A stretch of DNA of 7,838 nucleotides from Muribaculaceae bacterium (GTDB lineage Bacteria > Pseudomonadota > Alphaproteobacteria > Rs-D84). Positions 5,985 through 7,838 of this stretch are shown here, one piece after another. Position numbers and translations under genes: made by a program. The stretch covers positions 1-7,838 of the forward strand of contig JAMPEH010000096.1 in the NCBI GenBank assembly GCA_023665245.1. The letters are read 5' to 3'. The notes below the pieces were generated by a model that made no database searches, was not told the DNA's origin, and was given only the letters and a program-made list of their open reading frames with translations. Numbering within the stretch: position 1 is the stretch's first letter; the number at the start of each line of letters is the position of its first letter.

Positions 5985-6144
5985 AAGGCAATGCCGCACA
6001 AAGATTGTCGTCCGATTGCATCAGCAGTTTTTCGTCATCTTACACAAAGTTGATGCTCTCCAAGGAAAATTTGCGCAAGATGACGAAAAAGATGCAAGTA
6101 AGCAGGCGGCGAAACTGTTAGCGGTCTTTGTGCGGCGTTGCCTT
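5985..6144 (+). repeat. 160-nt long inverted repeat: MITE-like repeat or structured leader RNA
   Basis: The ends 5985-6004 and 6125-6144 pair over 20 bp (AAGGCAATGCCGCACAAAGA with its complement, one G-U). An inner stem, TTTTTCGTCATCTT with AAGATGACGAAAAA (6028-6041/6077-6090), continues on its outer side as TTGCATC/GATGCAA (6016-6022/6091-6097), with a 5-nt bulge on the left only. Between outer and inner stems lies an asymmetric internal loop (11 against 27 nt), and the apical loop is 35 nt. An ATG at 5991 opens a 20-codon frame (MPHKDCRPIASAVFRHLTQS). No ribosome binding site precedes it, and I think it is an accident of the repeat. I have the impression that near-identical sequence recurs in many Clostridia genomes, which would favour a dispersed miniature element, but no clear target duplication flanks it. 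It lies in the 5' leader of the next gene. Confidence 0.7.
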
Positions 6145-6189
6145 AACTTACTGATATAAATTAAACATTTATTCTAGGAGGATAAAAAA

Positions 6190-6821
6190 ATGGCAATTAT
6201 GAGTGCATATTTGCAGACCACCAAAAACTTATAGAACTTAATTAATTCTTTAGTAAATGCCAGAGCTCCTGAGCGATTTACATATAAATTCCTTGAAGAT
6301 TTGGGATTTAGAAGCACTAATGATAGAGATTATACATAGGGGTATTTAAGGGACTGGGAATGCTGGATGAAAACGGTGTTCCAACATCACGGTATCATCA
6401 ATTTCTTGATCAGTCAGAAACGGGCAAAGTTTTAGCTGCTGGAATTCAAGAAGCATATAAAGATTTATTTGACTTAAGGAAAGATGCTAATAACCTTTCT
6501 ATTGATGAAATTAAGGGCAAGTTAAAAACGCTAACGCAAGGACAAAAAAGCGAAGATGTTATTACTAATATGGCAAATACATTCAAAGCTTTATGTGATA
6601 TAGCTGATTGGACTGTAAATCCGAGTGCTATAAATATTAGCAATCCAACCGAAACAGCATCAAATAATCAAATATTAGAAAATACAGAAATTAACGAACA
6701 ATCAAATAAAAGCGAACGTAGAATGAATTTGCACTATAATATTCAAATCCATTTGCCTGAAACAACCAATATGGCGGTGTATGATGCAATATTTCAAAGT
6801 TTAAAAAAGCATTTGATATAA
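6190..6821 (+). pseudogene. DUF5343-family gene with a nonsense codon and a 2-bp frameshift
   Basis: ATG 6190 has a perfect AGGAGG 7-8 nt upstream. It reads MAIMSAYLQTTKNL, then TAG (6232-6234), where a Glu codon (GAG) is expected. The frame goes on as NLINSLVNARAPERFTYKFLEDLGFRSTNDR and then shifts at AGAGATTATAC (about 6325-6335), where an extra GA dinucleotide explains the shift and leads to a second TAG (6337-6339). Without those two bases the frame gives (L)YIGVFKGLGMLDENGVPTSRYHQFLDQSETGKVLAAGIQEAYKDLFDL, and the whole gene becomes 630 nt or 209 residues. This is a DUF5343 protein, a winged-helix-like family of unknown role often found beside HEPN and restriction genes. The remaining frame 6360-6821 is open to its natural stop, but with no proper start. 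Both lesions look recent because the rest is well preserved. Confidence 0.85.
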
Positions 6822-6832
6822 GGAGGTTTACA

Positions 6833-7390
6833 ATGAACGATGATTTATACTCCTTTGTAATGCGAGGGGAACTAACAAAATCTGCATTAGATAAAACCCA
6901 AATAGTCAGCAAACACTCATCGTCGGATGTATTATCGCAAGAATATATTCCGTCCTTAGCTTTAGATATATTAGATGACGAAAATGTTAATTCTGCAAAA
7001 CTTATGGCAACTGTATACACAGCTATTGCCGCTTTTGAAAATACTGTAAGGCAGTTCGTTGTAAAGGTTTTGCTTGAACACAAGGGCGAGAATTGGTGGC
7101 AAGATTGTGTGTCCGACAAAATAAGAAGAACCGCTGAAAGCAGAAAAAAAGAGGAGGAAAAGGTTCACTGGCATACTCCGCGTGGAGATTCGATGATTAA
7201 CTATACCGAGTTTGGCGATTTAGCGTCAATTATGGGACAAAATTTTGACTTGTTTGAGGTTCATATAGTATCTTTGGAGTGGGCAAGACAAATTTTTTCC
7301 ACCATTGAACGCTCTAGAAATGTTATTATGCATAGTGGAGAACTCGGAAAACGAGATATTAAAAGAATAGGAACAAACATTAGGGATTGA
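6833..7390 (+). CDS. Swt1-like HEPN-domain protein, slightly truncated
   Basis: The protein has 185 residues and starts 11 nt after the DUF5343 stop, with an AGGAGG site (6821-6826 area), so the pair is one operon. The C-terminal half carries the HEPN signature R-x4-H as RNVIMH (162-167, within ERSRNVIMHSGEL), the catalytic motif of HEPN ribonucleases, preceded by HWHTPRGDSMINYTEFGDL, typical of the Swt1-type HEPN family. No membrane segment or second domain is visible. The frame ends at GAT-TGA. Reading through gives INQVG and TAA at 7406-7408, and family members end in a NIRDW-I-x-QVG motif. TGA therefore appears to replace TGG (Trp), removing only the last six residues. HEPN enzymes are commonly RNases of toxin-antitoxin or phage-abortive systems; the actual substrate is unknown. 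Confidence 0.85.
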   Translation: MNDDLYSFVMRGELTKSALDKTQIVSKHSSSDVLSQEYIPSLALDILDDENVNSAKLMATVYTAIAAFENTVRQFVVKVLLEHKGENWWQDCVSDKIRRTAESRKKEEEKVHWHTPRGDSMINYTEFGDLASIMGQNFDLFEVHIVSLEWARQIFSTIERSRNVIMHSGELGKRDIKRIGTNIRD

Positions 7391-7432
7391 ATTAACCAGG
7401 TCGGCTAACAACTAATGAATTGAAACAAGTTC

Positions 7433-7452
7433 TTGGCTACAAATTGGCTACA
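7433..7452 (+). repeat. Right attachment-site candidate (attR), 20-bp direct repeat
   Basis: This copy is identical to 1040-1059. The second TTGGCTACA unit runs into AAAAAATT, and 7444-7459 is the exact inverted copy of 1068-1083. It lies 25 bp after the vestigial end of the HEPN gene, with no gene behind it, which fits the outer boundary of the element. The rejoined empty site would read ...GTTTTGCAA, the repeat, AAAAAATTTGGC.... Confidence 0.7.
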
Positions 7453-7582
7453 AAAAATTTGGCAGCGAAATATAAATTCGTATAATCTGTGGATTATCTG
7501 GACAAAATACGCATTTACAGTGTATATTATAATGCGATTTCAGTTCCTAGCAGTGGGAGTGGGAATGACAGCGAAAATTTTA

Positions 7583-7606
7583 CAAACTGCGTATTTACGC
7601 AGTTTG
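7583..7606. repeat. Perfect 10-bp inverted repeat
   Basis: CAAACTGCGT (7583-7592) and ACGCAGTTTG (7597-7606) enclose a 4-nt loop (ATTT). GCGGCTATATTTTT follows on the plus strand and TAAAATTTT on the minus strand. It could be a weak terminator or a protein-binding dyad. Confidence 0.6.
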
Positions 7607-7665
7607 GCGGCTATATTTTTAGGCTGTGGTTCTAATTTGGCTCTAAAGTACATATGTTTTATTTT

Positions 7666-7704
7666 GCCTGCTGACGTTTGATGGCGTTGGCGGGCTTTTG
7701 TTTT
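7666..7704 (+). terminator. Probable rho-independent terminator
   Basis: GCCTGC (7666-7671) pairs with GCGGGC (7690-7695) with one G-U, and an inner ACG/CGT pairing is possible. TTTTGTTTT follows directly. No gene on the plus strand ends just before it, so it may close a transcript from the DUF5343-HEPN unit or from an undetected RNA. Confidence 0.55.
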
Positions 7705-7715
7705 GGGCGGTTTTA

Positions 7716-7724
7716 TGGTATAAT
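7716..7724 (+). promoter_or_regulatory. Possible extended -10 promoter element
   Basis: TGG-TATAAT is followed by AAAGGTG. The best upstream -35 candidate (TTTGTT near 7697) is poor and overlaps the terminator T-run. No start codon with a good ribosome binding site is seen before the window ends. Confidence 0.35.
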
Positions 7725-7838
7725 AAAGGTGAAAAAATAAAGTGTGATTTGACAAGTATAATATAAAAAATGCAAAAAGGCGGAAAAAACGGTGAAAAGT
7801 TTAAAAAAGCCTTTAAAACGGCGTAAAATAGGCATTTT

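Larger units (their letters stand above)
1040..7452. mobile_element. Decayed integrative mobilisable element carrying restriction-modification cargo
   Basis: The interval is delimited by identical 20-bp direct repeats. It has the standard order for a small integrative element: attachment site, integrase reading toward it, XRE repressor, divergent xis, an oriT-like hairpin region, relaxase, then cargo. Integrase and relaxase have each lost their middle part, so autonomous excision and transfer are not expected. The cargo is a GGCC-type restriction-modification operon and a DUF5343/HEPN unit. Base composition shifts from roughly balanced GC in the mobility module to AT-rich in the right-hand cargo, which suggests acquisition from different sources. 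The boundaries rest on the repeats alone; a different insertion point for the cargo is possible. Confidence 0.68.
7453..7838. other. Non-coding right flank with hairpin, terminator and possible promoter
   Basis: No credible gene is visible in these 386 bp; frames at 7433-7681 (+) and 7540-7755 (-) lack ribosome binding sites and family character. What can be seen is a perfect 10-bp hairpin at 7583-7606, a terminator-like hairpin at 7666-7704, an extended -10 (TGG-TATAAT, 7716-7724) with a poor -35, and a Lys-rich 18-codon frame at 7769-7825 without a ribosome binding site. The gene served by the promoter may lie beyond the window. Confidence 0.6.

Noticed and set aside
5985..6144. Confident identification as 6S RNA
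   Set aside because: The rod shape is only superficially similar, no conserved 6S central bubble can be demonstrated, and a dispersed miniature repeat is at least as likely.
5950..6159. A 69-codon frame over the long inverted repeat
   Set aside because: Its start lies inside the promoter, upstream of the predicted transcription start. It has no ribosome binding site, and its content simply reflects the two arms of the inverted repeat.
6190..6340. Recoding of TAG as an amino acid to explain the broken DUF5343 gene
   Set aside because: The second TAG disappears once a 2-bp insertion is removed, and the methyltransferase-linked 80-residue gene ends normally at TAG, so ordinary mutation explains the data.
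7385..7408. TGA read as Trp (alternative genetic code)
   Set aside because: The integrase C-terminal frame ends at TGA where the family normally stops, and the other intact genes here encode Trp with TGG, so a single nonsense mutation is simpler.

Overview
The window looks like a low-to-moderate GC Bacillota (Firmicutes) chromosome, most likely a gut Clostridia of the Oscillospiraceae/Lachnospiraceae type. This rests on purine-rich AGGAGG-type ribosome binding sites, extended -10 promoters (TGnTATAAT), AT-rich flanks and the families present. I could not run a database search, so the taxonomy is an inference.

Layout. Positions 3-821 (+) hold the 3' end of an unrecognised AT-rich gene that enters from the left, followed by a strong terminator (992-1035). 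Next comes what I read as a small integrated mobile element of about 6.4 kb, bounded by two identical 20-bp direct repeats (1040-1059 and 7433-7452). Inside it, reading inward from the left end, are a tyrosine integrase with an internal deletion (1105-1760, -), an XRE repressor (1776-2378, -), a divergent xis-like gene under a perfect consensus promoter (2543-2833, +), a hairpin-rich oriT-like stretch (2834-3139), and a gutted MobV/Pre-type relaxase (3140-3659, +). The element therefore looks like an integrative mobilisable element whose movement genes have been destroyed.

The cargo is defence. A leftward operon at 5848-3710 encodes an NgoPII-like restriction endonuclease, its C5-cytosine methyltransferase partner and an unrecognised 80-residue protein. 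The first two are intact and predict GGCC specificity. In agreement, GGCC occurs zero times in the whole 7.8-kb window, whereas I count about 15 GCGC. A divergent rightward unit starts from a strong extended -10 promoter (5950-5978). It runs directly into a 160-nt long inverted repeat (5985-6144) and then a DUF5343-family gene broken by a nonsense codon and a 2-bp insertion. The unit ends with a Swt1-like HEPN protein that keeps its RNVIMH motif but has a premature TGA six codons before its apparent natural end.

To the right of the second repeat (7453-7838) I find no gene, only a perfect hairpin, a probable terminator and a possible promoter.

Overall story: a mobile element brought a restriction-modification system and a DUF5343/HEPN pair into the chromosome. 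Selection kept the restriction-modification operon and the regulatory region, while integrase, relaxase and DUF5343 decayed. The parts I find least explained are the structured 160-nt element lying exactly at a predicted transcription start, and the small third gene of the restriction-modification operon.
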